This document shows, one piece after another, positions 1 through 9,718 of a stretch of 64,000 nt of DNA. The stretch spans positions 25,858,635 to 25,922,634 of the forward strand of contig NC_065921.1 of assembly GCF_024586455.1 (NCBI RefSeq), read 5' to 3'. Position 1 is the first letter of the stretch, and the number at the start of each line of letters is the position of its first letter. The translations under genes were made by a program, and so were the position numbers. The notes beneath the pieces are model-generated. The model did no database searches. It saw nothing but the letters and a program-made list of their open reading frames with translations, and had not been told where the DNA came from. The DNA is from Bactrocera neohumeralis. Lineage: Eukaryota; Arthropoda; Insecta; Diptera; Tephritidae.

Positions 1-453
1 ATTACCGCCAAAGCGATGTAACCAATCCAATGCACTACTAGTATAAACATCAGAATAAAACTTTGAACAAATAAATCTTAAGATAACGAATATGTAAATT
101 CCAGTGCCTAAGAATGATATTTTACAGAAAATATCGCTCAATCTGTGCCAAGACTTCCCTCAAATATTGAACTTTTCAACTTCTGGGTTAAAAACCCCAA
201 AAACTTAGATATTTGAAATTTTCACATACATTTTGAGGTTATATGAAAATGGTGTCAAAACAAAAATTTTAGATTTTTTGCAACTTAGACATATAACTTT
301 TTTCCAAAGGACTCGTAGTTTTGCTGGAAATCGAAATAAACTCCTCTTAAGTATAAAAATGCAATCACCCTCTGCGTTTTCTTTTCCCGTCCCCAGATAA
401 ATTACTTGTTCTTTAGTTTTTGTTGTTTTGAAAAACAATAAAGCGGTTTTCGA

Positions 454-1069
454 TTATTTAAATTTGGTTTGGTCCCTAATCCCGAAACATAAAAAGTAAC
501 CTACGTATTTTAACAAATGTTCCGTACCGTTTCCACGACAGTTGGGTCTACGTAACCAGATTGAAACCGAATTTTGATCCGACCAAGGATTTAAAATTAA
601 TCCAAATTATATGTTGAAATTAAGATAATATTAATACACATATTAAACGTTTTCGCGTTTTAAAATAAATTAATAAAGGTACATAGATCCAAACAAATGA
701 CAGTCCCAACAATTTAACACATTTAAAACCAATCCATTGTTGCTTACCAAACAGAAGCACAATAATCGCAATCATTGCAAAGAATATTGCATAATCCCAA
801 GAGGAATGTACGGGTCCAGGTTGAGCATAGCGGCGCATAAAATCCTCTGCGGAGCCTTCTTGTGGATTATAAAGGTTCTCCTTAAGATTAGCCTTCTCCT
901 CATCGCTTATACCGTCCATTTGTTCGATTAACTTCCAAACCTCATCCACACTGGGCATCTTAAAATCGCCCTTGGGATCACCGAGATTTCCATAGGGATC
1001 ACCAGAACCAGCGGCAAGTGCTGCAACGTCTTCGGCGAATTGTTGTTGATTTGCTGGATCATTAGCCAT
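454..1069 (-). CDS. Small single-pass membrane protein, unrecognised family; two-exon model
   Basis: I do not recognise the family. The ATG is at 1069-1067. Exon 1 (1069-748) encodes an acidic, Asp/Gly/Pro-rich soluble segment of about 90 residues followed by a hydrophobic stretch from residue 92. Read without splicing, the frame continues to a stop at 620 (149 aa). A consensus donor (GTAAGC) lies at 747 inside codon 108. An AG acceptor at 502-501 restores frame to a short exon (500-454) that extends the hydrophobic run and ends in a basic tail. The spliced protein would be 122 aa: a cytosolic N-terminus and one C-terminal membrane helix, resembling a tail-anchored protein. The acceptor has a poor pyrimidine tract, so the 3' exon is less certain than exon 1. 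Confidence 0.6.
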
Positions 1070-2451
1070 TGTCAGCGTAGTAATTGGCTGTTTGTCAAAT
1101 GTGTTTGTTCACTTGTTGTTTTGGTAATGTTCGTTCACTTTGGCACGCGAACTTCTTGTTCACAATTTAACTGGCGCTTTAACGAAATTCTAAGGCAATT
1201 TGCAATGTTTTTATTTTGAAAACGTTTATATAATATTTTTGTATTATGCAATAACTGGAGTATAATTTTATTGTTGTAATATAATATCAAAATGGAGCAG
1301 GATGTTTGCAGAGAGGGGTGAATGCAACTATAGTAACATAAAAAAATTGACAACAACAAAAATCTAATCTAAATCTAATGGGCTTTGACAGTAAATTTCG
1401 GATCGTTAATGCATAACATACAGTATATTTATTTGAAGTGGATTTTTTTATACGGTTTATTTTAAATCTTATATAAACAACTAAAGATGGAAGTTGGAAA
1501 TAAAATGATATGATAGGTTTTTGTTTAAAAACAATTATTTTATAACAATCTAAGTAAAAATTATTTGCAAAAAGAAAGCTGTTCTAACAGATTCTCAAAT
1601 ATATTTTCAACATAACAGAAAAATAGGAACGGACCCGGTTTTTTATCCGGCCGGATGTTCATCGCGATGTTTACTACCGCTACAACAACAACTATAGACA
1701 TAGCTGGGACAAAAGATACAGACTAGACTAGAAGTAGTCACAAAAAAATATTGAAATATTTTAGTATCCGATCCAATAAGACCTTTTGTTACGATCTATT
1801 GTACGTAACACGGACAGATGGATTTTCCTCCAACCAGAAGTATCAATCAGACATCATGTTTGCACCAATAAAATTCACTGAATTATTACCGTTGATTTTT
1901 TTAGAATAACAACATGATGAACATTCACAATAGTAATGGAACCCAACGATTTATTCAGCTTCACAAAGATCGCTCTTTGGATTAACAGTTCGCTAATGCA
2001 TGCATGACTGACTAGTCGGAAAACCATTCAACATCATTGTACCCGAAATAGGAGGTAAAATTGGATAATACCAAATCTATGCGGCAAATTAGAAAGGTTA
2101 GCAAGGTCAATTAATATTTTTTTTTTCCAAATTTGATATAAAATATGTTTTATGAATGGTTCATTATGTACTGATTTTTTTAATTACAATAATATGAAAA
2201 ATATTTTAAAATATATACATATATGTATGTATATCGGCATTTTGAAAACTACAGCAGTGCGCTAAACTTTAGAGTTTAACTTTTCTCCAATTTATTATGG
2301 CTTCACCAAAATATGCAATGAAAAGCACCACAAATTTTAAAGTTCAAAAACATCTGGCACCATTGCACTCTAGCTATTATTATACACTAGAGATAAAATT
2401 CAAACAGACCAGTCAAATTCAAGTGACAACTTAAGCAATGGATAGTAATAA
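1070..2451. other. Intergenic, no gene recognised
   Basis: This is AT-rich sequence with only short spurious ORFs on both strands. It presumably holds the promoter of the minus-strand gene starting at 1069. I see no transposase, reverse transcriptase or RNA gene here. Confidence 0.5.
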
Positions 2452-2533
2452 GCAGTCGTGGCCGAGTGGTTAAGGCGTCTGACTCGAAATCAGATTCCCT
2501 CTGGGAGCGTAGGTTCGAATCCTACCGGCTGCG
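2452..2533 (+). tRNA. tRNA-Ser (anticodon CGA)
   Basis: The 82-nt gene folds as a class II tRNA with a long variable arm. The acceptor stem pairs GCAGTCG (2452-2458) with CGGCTGC (2526-2532), with one G-T wobble. The discriminator base is G2533. The anticodon loop CTCGAAA sits on a TCTGA/TCAGA stem and gives anticodon CGA, which reads UCG serine codons. The long variable arm and G discriminator are serine-tRNA features. The internal promoter is intact: A box TGGCCGAGTGG at 2459-2469 and B box GGTTCGAATCC at 2512-2522. There is no intron and no encoded CCA. It lies alone between two small protein gene models. Confidence 0.97.
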
Positions 2534-2540
2534 ATAATTA

Positions 2541-2546
2541 TTTTTT
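2541..2546 (+). terminator. RNA polymerase III terminator of tRNA-Ser
   Basis: A run of six T residues begins 8 nt after the tRNA 3' end, the usual Pol III termination signal. Confidence 0.85.
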
Positions 2547-3048
2547 GTTTACTTTTTACAAAAACATTTTAAATTTTGAAATTTGTTGAACTTATTTATA
2601 TTTAATATGGAATAATTATTATTTTAAATAATTGTGTATCCGCGTATTGAGGCTGAATTTATTTAAATTCGCCATATATACAAATGTATAATAACTGTTT
2701 TAAAATATTCCTGCGTTTCACTCCCTCTCTGCACATTATTTATCACTGCTCATCAATTACCACGTTTGTAAACAAACGCAAATTTATTTAATATGTTTTC
2801 AAAATATACTAACATTGTTTAAATATAATTCAAATTAATTAACCAATTAGAAGTTTTAAATTCGCAGCCACGTTGTAGTTCACTGAATTAGGTACTGACA
2901 TTATTTAAAAGCATTGTGGTCAATAGGAGTATGCCGTGTAGGCATATCACTGTTTTGTAGATATTTAAATCATAAATAATAAATACATGAGATAGTATTC
3001 CAGCAGACCATAGAAAAAAATGCTAATCTACACAAAATAAATAAACTC

Positions 3049-4068
3049 TCATTTTTTGTGCAGATTTCTTGACAACGTCAGCATTTTTCGACCACCAACA
3101 CCTTTACAATGGTCAGCAAAAAAAAGTAAAAGAAATAAATAATACATACTTATAAATGGAAGTATTTTTGTATACGAATTATATATGAACAAAAAATTCA
3201 GTAATTTAGAAATTAATACAATATTTATGTTAGTGTGTAAAATACATGTACATATATACATACATATGTACATATACCTACACATACAGCGGTATCGGAA
3301 GGAATACTATTGAAATATGATAAGATAGGAAAAATTTACTTTTTGAGACTGTTATACATACGTAGGGGAATGTGTTTAACTTAAGAGAACTTGCTGTCGG
3401 GGCTTCATTATCAGCTAGAATACTTTATAATACACTAGTAAAGTAACTTTAGCATGCATGCACTTATCAAATCATGTAGAATAGAAGTACACGAAATTGA
3501 TTTTAAATTATTTGTTTCTATACGCGTACACAGAACACTAAAGAGTAGATCTAAAGGATATATGTGAGGATTGGGATAGTCTTAGTTAAATTGTATAATT
3601 CAAAAACGAGAATGCAACTTAAAGGTTTTATTTATGTTTGTAACAATTACAGCGTAGCATTGCAAAAAAAACTGATTTGTAAGTAATTATGTTAGATTCT
3701 TTCTTCTTCGATTATTTTTTTGTTAAAGGGTATATTTTCATCGGAAAATGTGAATGACCGCAAAAATGCAATTGGAAAAAAGAAAGCAACCGGTTTGTAG
3801 TGCAAATACAGTTCTCAGCGAACTTTTTTGTTTTGATAGCATAATAGGACGTGGAAAAAATAATTGAATAAAGTCTAAACAAATAAATAACTTAACATTA
3901 GACACATGACAGCTTGATAATCCTACATGCATTCTTTACTAGAATATATTGACAATATTTGAACTCCCACTTACCAGCTAGTCCAAATACAACAACAGCC
4001 GGTACATAAAATGCCAGATTGGGAATGCTTTGTTGGAATGGTGATGATGAATCAGTTAAATCAACCAT
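3049..4068 (-). CDS. Predicted 48-aa membrane micropeptide, two exons
   Basis: Not recognised as a known family. Exon 1 (4068-3975) starts with ATG and encodes 31 residues: a Ser/Asp-rich N-terminus, then a hydrophobic segment (about residues 18-32). It ends at an excellent donor, G|GTAAGT. Exon 2 (3101-3049), after an AG preceded by a T-rich tract, joins in frame. It adds a glycine turn and a short basic tail (RK, R and terminal KK), then TGA. The spliced length is 147 nt, or 49 codons including the stop. One helix with a positively charged tail resembles small respiratory-chain or ER accessory subunits, but that is only a shape argument. The second exon is the weaker part, because its AG is the first usable one rather than a strongly supported site. 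Confidence 0.5.
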
Positions 4069-4726
4069 TTTTTACACAATTAATTTTTAACAAAATAAAC
4101 TATATAAATTAATTTAAGCAGTGAAGACAAAAAGTCCACTTGACTAAAGCTTCGTCTGGTTGAAATATTTGTAAATCAAATTGGAGTCTGTGATCTTCTG
4201 ACAGCAAACAAATATGCATTGAAATGATATTCACAATGAGGTTTTGTTACGATTAAATATCGATAAATTTTTTTGTCTAATGAAAGCAAAAAACTAATGT
4301 TTAAATAAAGTTGTATGGTGCGTTTAACGCTAGAATTATGTTTTATATTGGTAACTTTATGGAAACAAAATTTTGAGTTTATTGGTTCGGTATGAACTAT
4401 TTTCATTATTAATAAATGGGTTAATGGCATTTGACACCTTTAATATATTGAAGATATCAATTTTATTTTATAAAGAGAAATATTATATAATAACAACTTT
4501 AAATGTATTTCTAAACTGAATATATTTAAATATTTATTTATTTTCCGAAAGCTTCGCGAATTATTCACAATAATCAAATAAATCAATTACTTTCTTGTTT
4601 CCGTCATTTCTTTCGTTTGACAGCCACACACATTTTGACAACAGCTGGTACTTGACAACTTTCCGTGTGAGTGCACAAACCGAATTTTGCGAGTCGATTG
4701 GAAAACTTAAAAATAATTTCGAAATA

Positions 4727-4969
4727 ATGAAGGCTATCTACAACTCTTTATTCAAAAGGACTTCCACATATGCCGTGGGAATAATGGCATCCGTGTTCTT
4801 CTTTGAACGCGCATTTGAAGTGGGGTCTACACAACTTTTCGAATCCGTCAATAAAGGAGTAAGTTGCAAATGATTTCAACCTACACAATTATGTAAGAAC
4901 TTATTTGACAATTTGATTTGTTCATTATTTTAGAAACTGTGGAAGGATATCAAGGGCAAATACGAATAA
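4727..4969 (+). CDS. ox: Cytochrome b-c1 complex subunit 9 (QCR9/UQCR10), oxen
   Basis: This is a subunit of mitochondrial respiratory complex III, which passes electrons from ubiquinol to cytochrome c; the subunit is a single-helix inner-membrane protein. Exon 1 (4727-4858) and exon 2 (4934-4969) are joined at GGA|GTAAGT...TTTTAG|AAA in phase 0, giving 55 residues, the normal family length. The N-terminal YNSLFKRTSTYA segment, the membrane helix ending FFFERAF (about residues 17-31) and the C-terminal KLWKDIKGKYE are hallmarks of UQCR10. I choose the ATG at 4727 because the family begins here; the same frame is open further upstream to an ATG at 4595. A polyadenylation signal (AATAAA, 5055-5060) follows. 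It converges with mRpL18, 129 bp between stop codons. Confidence 0.95.
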
Positions 4970-5098
4970 GCTAAGAGACTTCAATGGCTTTTGGTACATT
5001 GTAACGAGGGAATACTACTTGCTATCAATGAATTAAAAACAAACATTCAATTAGAATAAATGTAACATTTATTACTAAACAAAAACGAAAAAAAATGT

Positions 5099-5680
5099 TT
5101 ATTTCTTAGGTGTTTCCTCTGTCTTTGCCTGTTGTGCCGGTTGTAGGTGATCTTCTAATACATCCCATGGCTTTTCATGCCGCACAGCATCCCAAGGCAA
5201 TGGCGCAACGTATCGTTCAGGTTCTTGCAACTTAACTCCATTTTCTTCCAATGTTTTCAGAAACTTTTCAACTTTACCTCCGGCAACGGCGTCAATATTG
5301 CAAGCCATTTCAGTAATGCCTGACTGAAGGCATCTCATTGCCAGCACTCGAGCAAGATTCACAAAAGCAGGAGTATCTGTGGTTTTGTAGAGATGCTTTT
5401 TTATTGCCCATTCCGAGGTGCTCGCACCGACAATAGGACCATTCTGAAAATGTCTGACTTCTGCAGTTACGTAACGTCCGCTTACAGTCAACTCCAACTT
5501 ATGCCAAAACGAACGTCCAGGTTTTTCCAAAAAATAACCGTTGGGTTTATGTGCAATACGCAATCTCTCCAGATTTCTTGGATTTCGGTTTATTATGACT
5601 GGTTCTCCGGTGGGTTGGCTGATCTCCTTGATTTTACGCAAAACGCGAGAGGATCTAAGCGGTTGAAAATGGCCCGACAT
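5099..5680 (-). CDS. mRpL18: Mitochondrial large ribosomal subunit protein uL18m
   Basis: The 193-aa intronless ORF matches mitochondrial ribosomal protein L18, which binds 5S-like/central-protuberance structures of the large mitoribosomal subunit. Diagnostic parts are the N-terminal NRNPRNLERLRIA block (about residues 32-44), the FWHKLEL strand, and the central region with ASTSEWAIKKHLYKTTD and NLARVLAMRCLQSGI. The C-terminal extension is rich in Gln, Lys and Glu, as is common in fly orthologues. The start ATG lies 18 nt downstream of an AT-rich leader and fits the family. The stop at 5099 and an AATAAA on this strand (5073-5068) place its 3' end within that of ox. Confidence in the function is high from motif pattern and from its pairing with ox. 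Confidence 0.93.
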   Translation of the reverse strand: MSGHFQPLRSSRVLRKIKEISQPTGEPVIINRNPRNLERLRIAHKPNGYFLEKPGRSFWHKLELTVSGRYVTAEVRHFQNGPIVGASTSEWAIKKHLYKTTDTPAFVNLARVLAMRCLQSGITEMACNIDAVAGGKVEKFLKTLEENGVKLQEPERYVAPLPWDAVRHEKPWDVLEDHLQPAQQAKTEETPKK

Positions 5681-6041
5681 ATTTTAATTGATAAATTAAT
5701 TCAATAATTAATAAATTATTAGTTTTTGGAAAACAATTTTCTGGCTATGAAAAATATTGAATGTTGACTTCTTCAAAGGTGTGCTGCTGATAATAGCCGT
5801 TGACAGCATGTACAGATAATTGCGCTGATCTTTACGTAAATTCAACGACGGTGAATAATGTCCACTTTTTCATAAGAGCGTATTCTACTTTTTTAACGAT
5901 TTCGACAAACTACTCTCTATATTGATTTTATTATTTTCCCATTTTAAGTAAATTATATTAACTATTATTTTAGCTTGTAATTATTAATATTACTATTTAT
6001 TAATTATGCGAACTCGTCGCATTGACTATTCACCGCGAAAT

Positions 6042-6263
6042 TCAGCCGTTCACAAATAATTCACAATGAAAATGTAAATATTTACGAATATGTACAAAAT
6101 AAACGAAAACATAACAGCAAATGTCAAAAGCGCGTAAAAGATAAATAATTCTAATTAACTTTTGCAAAATTAAGGCATGCGCCAAAACAGGAAACATTTT
6201 AACAATCTGTGTTGACCATTGCCCATAATCGGATTGGGCACTTTGGTGGTTCGGTGTGGACAT
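6042..6263 (-). CDS. Doubtful small ORF, divergent from the upstream Taz exon
   Basis: A 73-codon ORF begins 61 bp from the plus-strand ATG at 6325, so the two would share a bidirectional promoter. The first 35 residues look protein-like (polar, then a hydrophobic start of a helix), but the rest is AT-driven Ile/Phe/Tyr-rich sequence. I see no good donor site. An AATAAA on this strand lies near 5998. I do not recognise a family. It may be a real small gene or a chance ORF. Confidence 0.25.
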   Translation of the reverse strand: MSTPNHQSAQSDYGQWSTQIVKMFPVLAHALILQKLIRIIYLLRAFDICCYVFVYFVHIRKYLHFHCELFVNG

Positions 6264-6324
6264 TTTGTCTTATAGTATTTTTAGCAGAGTTTGGTGTTTG
6301 AAAACGTGATACATATCAATAATA

Positions 6325-6450
6325 ATGCTGTTGTCTGTGGCGGGATTAAATTTGTGTGGCCGAATGCGGCTCCTAAATCGTGGGAGTTGCATTGCCATGG
6401 CGCGCATACAGAAACCTTGCACTGCCGGATATCCAACTTCATCGAAAAAG
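6325..6450 (+). CDS. Taz: Candidate first coding exon of a long Tafazzin isoform
   Basis: The exon encodes 42 residues starting at ATG 6325 and ends in phase 0 at a consensus donor (AAG|GTGAGT, 6451). It contains several Arg and Lys and no Asp or Glu, the composition of a mitochondrial targeting presequence. A strong acceptor at 9673 (pyrimidine-rich tract ending CCGCCAG) opens a phase-0 exon that encodes 15 Gln/Pro-rich residues and runs directly into the Taz ATG at 9719. Joining the two gives an uninterrupted 318-aa Tafazzin with a 57-residue N-terminal extension. Drosophila Taz is known to make a long and a short isoform, which fits, but the splice is inferred. Alternatively the exon belongs to another transcript. 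Confidence 0.55.
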
Positions 6451-7299
6451 GTGAGTAGAAACCTGCTACTTGCAAACAATGGCTTGAGGCTTCATTTTCA
6501 AAATCGATCCAATCAATTACCTTGAGCTCATGGACACTACTTTCAGAACACTTATGGTTATGTGACAGAGTGTCACGTCGATAAGTTGTTGAGTGGTTCT
6601 GTTAAGTAGGCGAACGCAATTACGACACAAAAGCGCGCCACGCATAAAGCATTTAAACAGTGCTAAACTCTGTAAATGCCATTGAGATTATAGGTTATTT
6701 GTTATATTGCATGTGCAGAATATATAGTATTTGAAGTATACAAGTTTGGACAAACATGTGTCATATAGTTTTTTTTGAACTCGTCACAAAATTTATTTTA
6801 CATGTGTATATTCCATGGTTATCCAAAACCTAAATTGAAAGTGGCGAAAAACACATCTAGAAATGGATGTTTCCTTTTTAATCACATTTTAGAACTGTAT
6901 GATTATAAACAATTTTTAAAATGCACACTATGTATTGGGATTTGGAAAGGTACTTTTTTGTACAAAAAACAATCAATTCAACTAAGAAATCAATTAAAAT
7001 ATCAATTAGGGATAAGCTTTTTTATTAATTGCTATATACACATACATACACTTTAATAATAATCGTTTTAATATTTATTAGTACTATTGTATCTCTTTAC
7101 AAACACTAATATGTGAAAATATTTCTGAAAAAATATTTCTTTATTTCTTGAGATATAAAATATTAGTATTAATTGAATTAATTTAACCACAAATGAACAA
7201 GTTTTTCCGACGCTATTATATTTACCTTCACTTCAGTTTTAGACATTGTCTATGCAATAAAACGATGCAAATAAAAGCAAACCGGTGGTAAAAGTGTCA

Positions 7300-8055
7300 A
7301 CACGTTTAGTGTGTAGTACTTTGCCAAGCGTGTCATTGCCGGCGAAACGATGACGAGTAAATTTGGGGTAGTTCAACGTTCTTACCCCCTATTTATATCG
7401 CACTACTGCGAGCGGTTGGATAATGTGGAATATGTGTGTGCATTCGTTCGACGGCTATCAAAAACTCAATGAGCACCATCACCGCACACAATGCTAGTTC
7501 GCTCTTTTGAGAGTTTCTTAGCTGACTCTATTTGATTTCTAGTGCTCGTTGCATGTTTTGCTGATTGTGGACTACCAGTCACTTTTGCAAATTCCCACCG
7601 TTTGGACGTGCGCAAAAACAAACATATCCGTAGTCTCGTGCGCGAACAATCTCCCTATTTGCGAAGTGAAGTAAACAAAAGATTTTATAAAACAAAGTAG
7701 TTTTTGCAGTTGAATTTAAGTTGTTAGAGAAAGTGGTGTGAAATTTCGATATAATATTAGAAATTTGTGTTGAAACAAAGAGAAAATCACTATAAAAGTC
7801 CTATTCTACATATATATATACATATATAAATGAATAGAAAATTTTAAAAGTGTATATTTTCTTTTGCAAATTTATAAAATATGCGGTGCTATATTTAGTT
7901 ATGAAAAGCGTCGCGTCAACAACAAAACAACGTCAACGACAACGACCTGGCGACAGCATCGAAGCAACAGGAGACCTACCGAAATTAATTCATTCAATTT
8001 ATGCACTTAGTTAAGAAATGTTGAAGATGTTGCATGCTTTTGCCACTTAACAACG
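7300..8055 (+). promoter_or_regulatory. Possible internal promoter and leader exon for the short Taz isoform
   Basis: Within the first Taz intron this stretch is noticeably less AT-rich than its surroundings. It has a TATAAAA (7686-7692) followed by an initiator-like GCAGTTG at 7706-7712, about 22 bp on, which is slightly short spacing. A leader-like sequence with CAACGACAACGA-type repeats follows and reaches a possible donor at 8056 (ACG|GTAAAT). Spliced to the acceptor at 9673 it would give transcripts whose first good ATG is the short-form Taz start. This is inference only. Confidence 0.3.
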
Positions 8056-9718
8056 GTAAATAGTATTAATTAAAATGTTGTTAAATTCATTGAAACAATC
8101 ACACAAAGAATGCAGGAACAAACTCATAAATTTTATGGTACATATGTCTAGCATATTTGTAGTTACGCACAAAAAATCCACACTTTTCGCGACAGTAGTA
8201 TTTCACTTGTTGTTATTGCGAACCTGCGTGGATACTACTTGTATAAATGCTTATATTTGTTCTAGTGGCACTGGTGGCGTATGAGTAACATAAATCTGTG
8301 TAACGGTGTAGCAACTATGTAAAAGTATGTACATACATATGTACGACGCGCGTCGTTGCTTCGGGCACTCATATCATTTTACAACTTCTCTCACGAACTG
8401 CAGTAAGAATGACAAGGGACGCAGCTTCCATTTTAAATATTTTTATTGAAGTAGCAACGAAGATAACTGTCAAACTTTTTGACATTTTTTGTTAAAAAGT
8501 ATGATGCAAATATGTAATAAATATTCATTATTATTTACAAATAAATAGTATGGCAATTTTATTTCCTGATTGTATGCGGTAAATAAGTATGTAAATAGGT
8601 TGGGCCCACTTATCTTCACATTGTTAGCATATGCATGAGGCGTGCTTTGAAGTAGCAGCCGTATGAGTATTATTCATTGTTAAATAAATATGCTAAGGCC
8701 TAAGCAGCCACTTCCCTTAGTTTCCTAGTCTGTCTGTAAATTTATTTACAGGTCATATTTAAATAAATATATAAATATGCTAACTTTTCTCAAGCACATG
8801 CACGTTATTATACCCTGGATATGATTTCTTGAGTTTGCCACAAAGCTTTTCTCTCCAGGAGGTTTCTCATATGTCAGAATAGCTGACTGTCAACTCTGCA
8901 TCATTTCTCGAAATTACTTCAAGAATGTTTTTTGCGACATTTTTTTTATTTTACAATATATTTTCATAAAATTTCGCATGGATTATTGTCAAAAGTAACG
9001 TTATAATCTCCAAATAAATGCTTCGGATCGAACCACTGTTTAGAATCTAAATGTTCAACATAGCAAAACTTCAAGTTTTTGCAACAATTATAGCAATAAT
9101 AAATTTTAAAATATGTTCCGTTACAGTACTTATCATTTATTATAATAGTAAATAAAACAGTTCAGTTTAAGAAATCTCTCATCGGTATAATTGTAAAAAA
9201 AGTGAACTAAACTAAATCACAATATCAAGGAAAATTCTGTCTTAAGTGACAACAAATTCTTAGTGAAATTGGCAGACAAAAAACAAATAAAATAAATAAA
9301 TAAAAAAATTTGCATTAAAACAAAAAATTTAAAACTATTTTAAGCACTCGCCCGCATTTTCATCGTGCAACACGCACTTTTTCGCACTTGTGTTTATGCA
9401 ACAGATTCAGCGAAACAAAAAAGTGAATTTAAAAGCGTTAAAATATTGTTAAGCACTAATTTTTGGTATAAAAATATATATTGTTTAGCTGGCAGCGAAA
9501 ATAAATATATAATTTTAAAACAACATATAAAATATTGACGAATAATCATTAATTTACGAGTTGCTAATTCTCTTGTGTTTATATGTATATTCTTTCCATT
9601 ATCCACCGACATCCATTAAATACAACAAAAACAAAAAAAAATCGCCTTCATCATCGTTTTTGCCTACCGCCAGTTTCACGTCCAGCCTCAACAACAGCCC
9701 CAACCGCAGCAAATCGCT

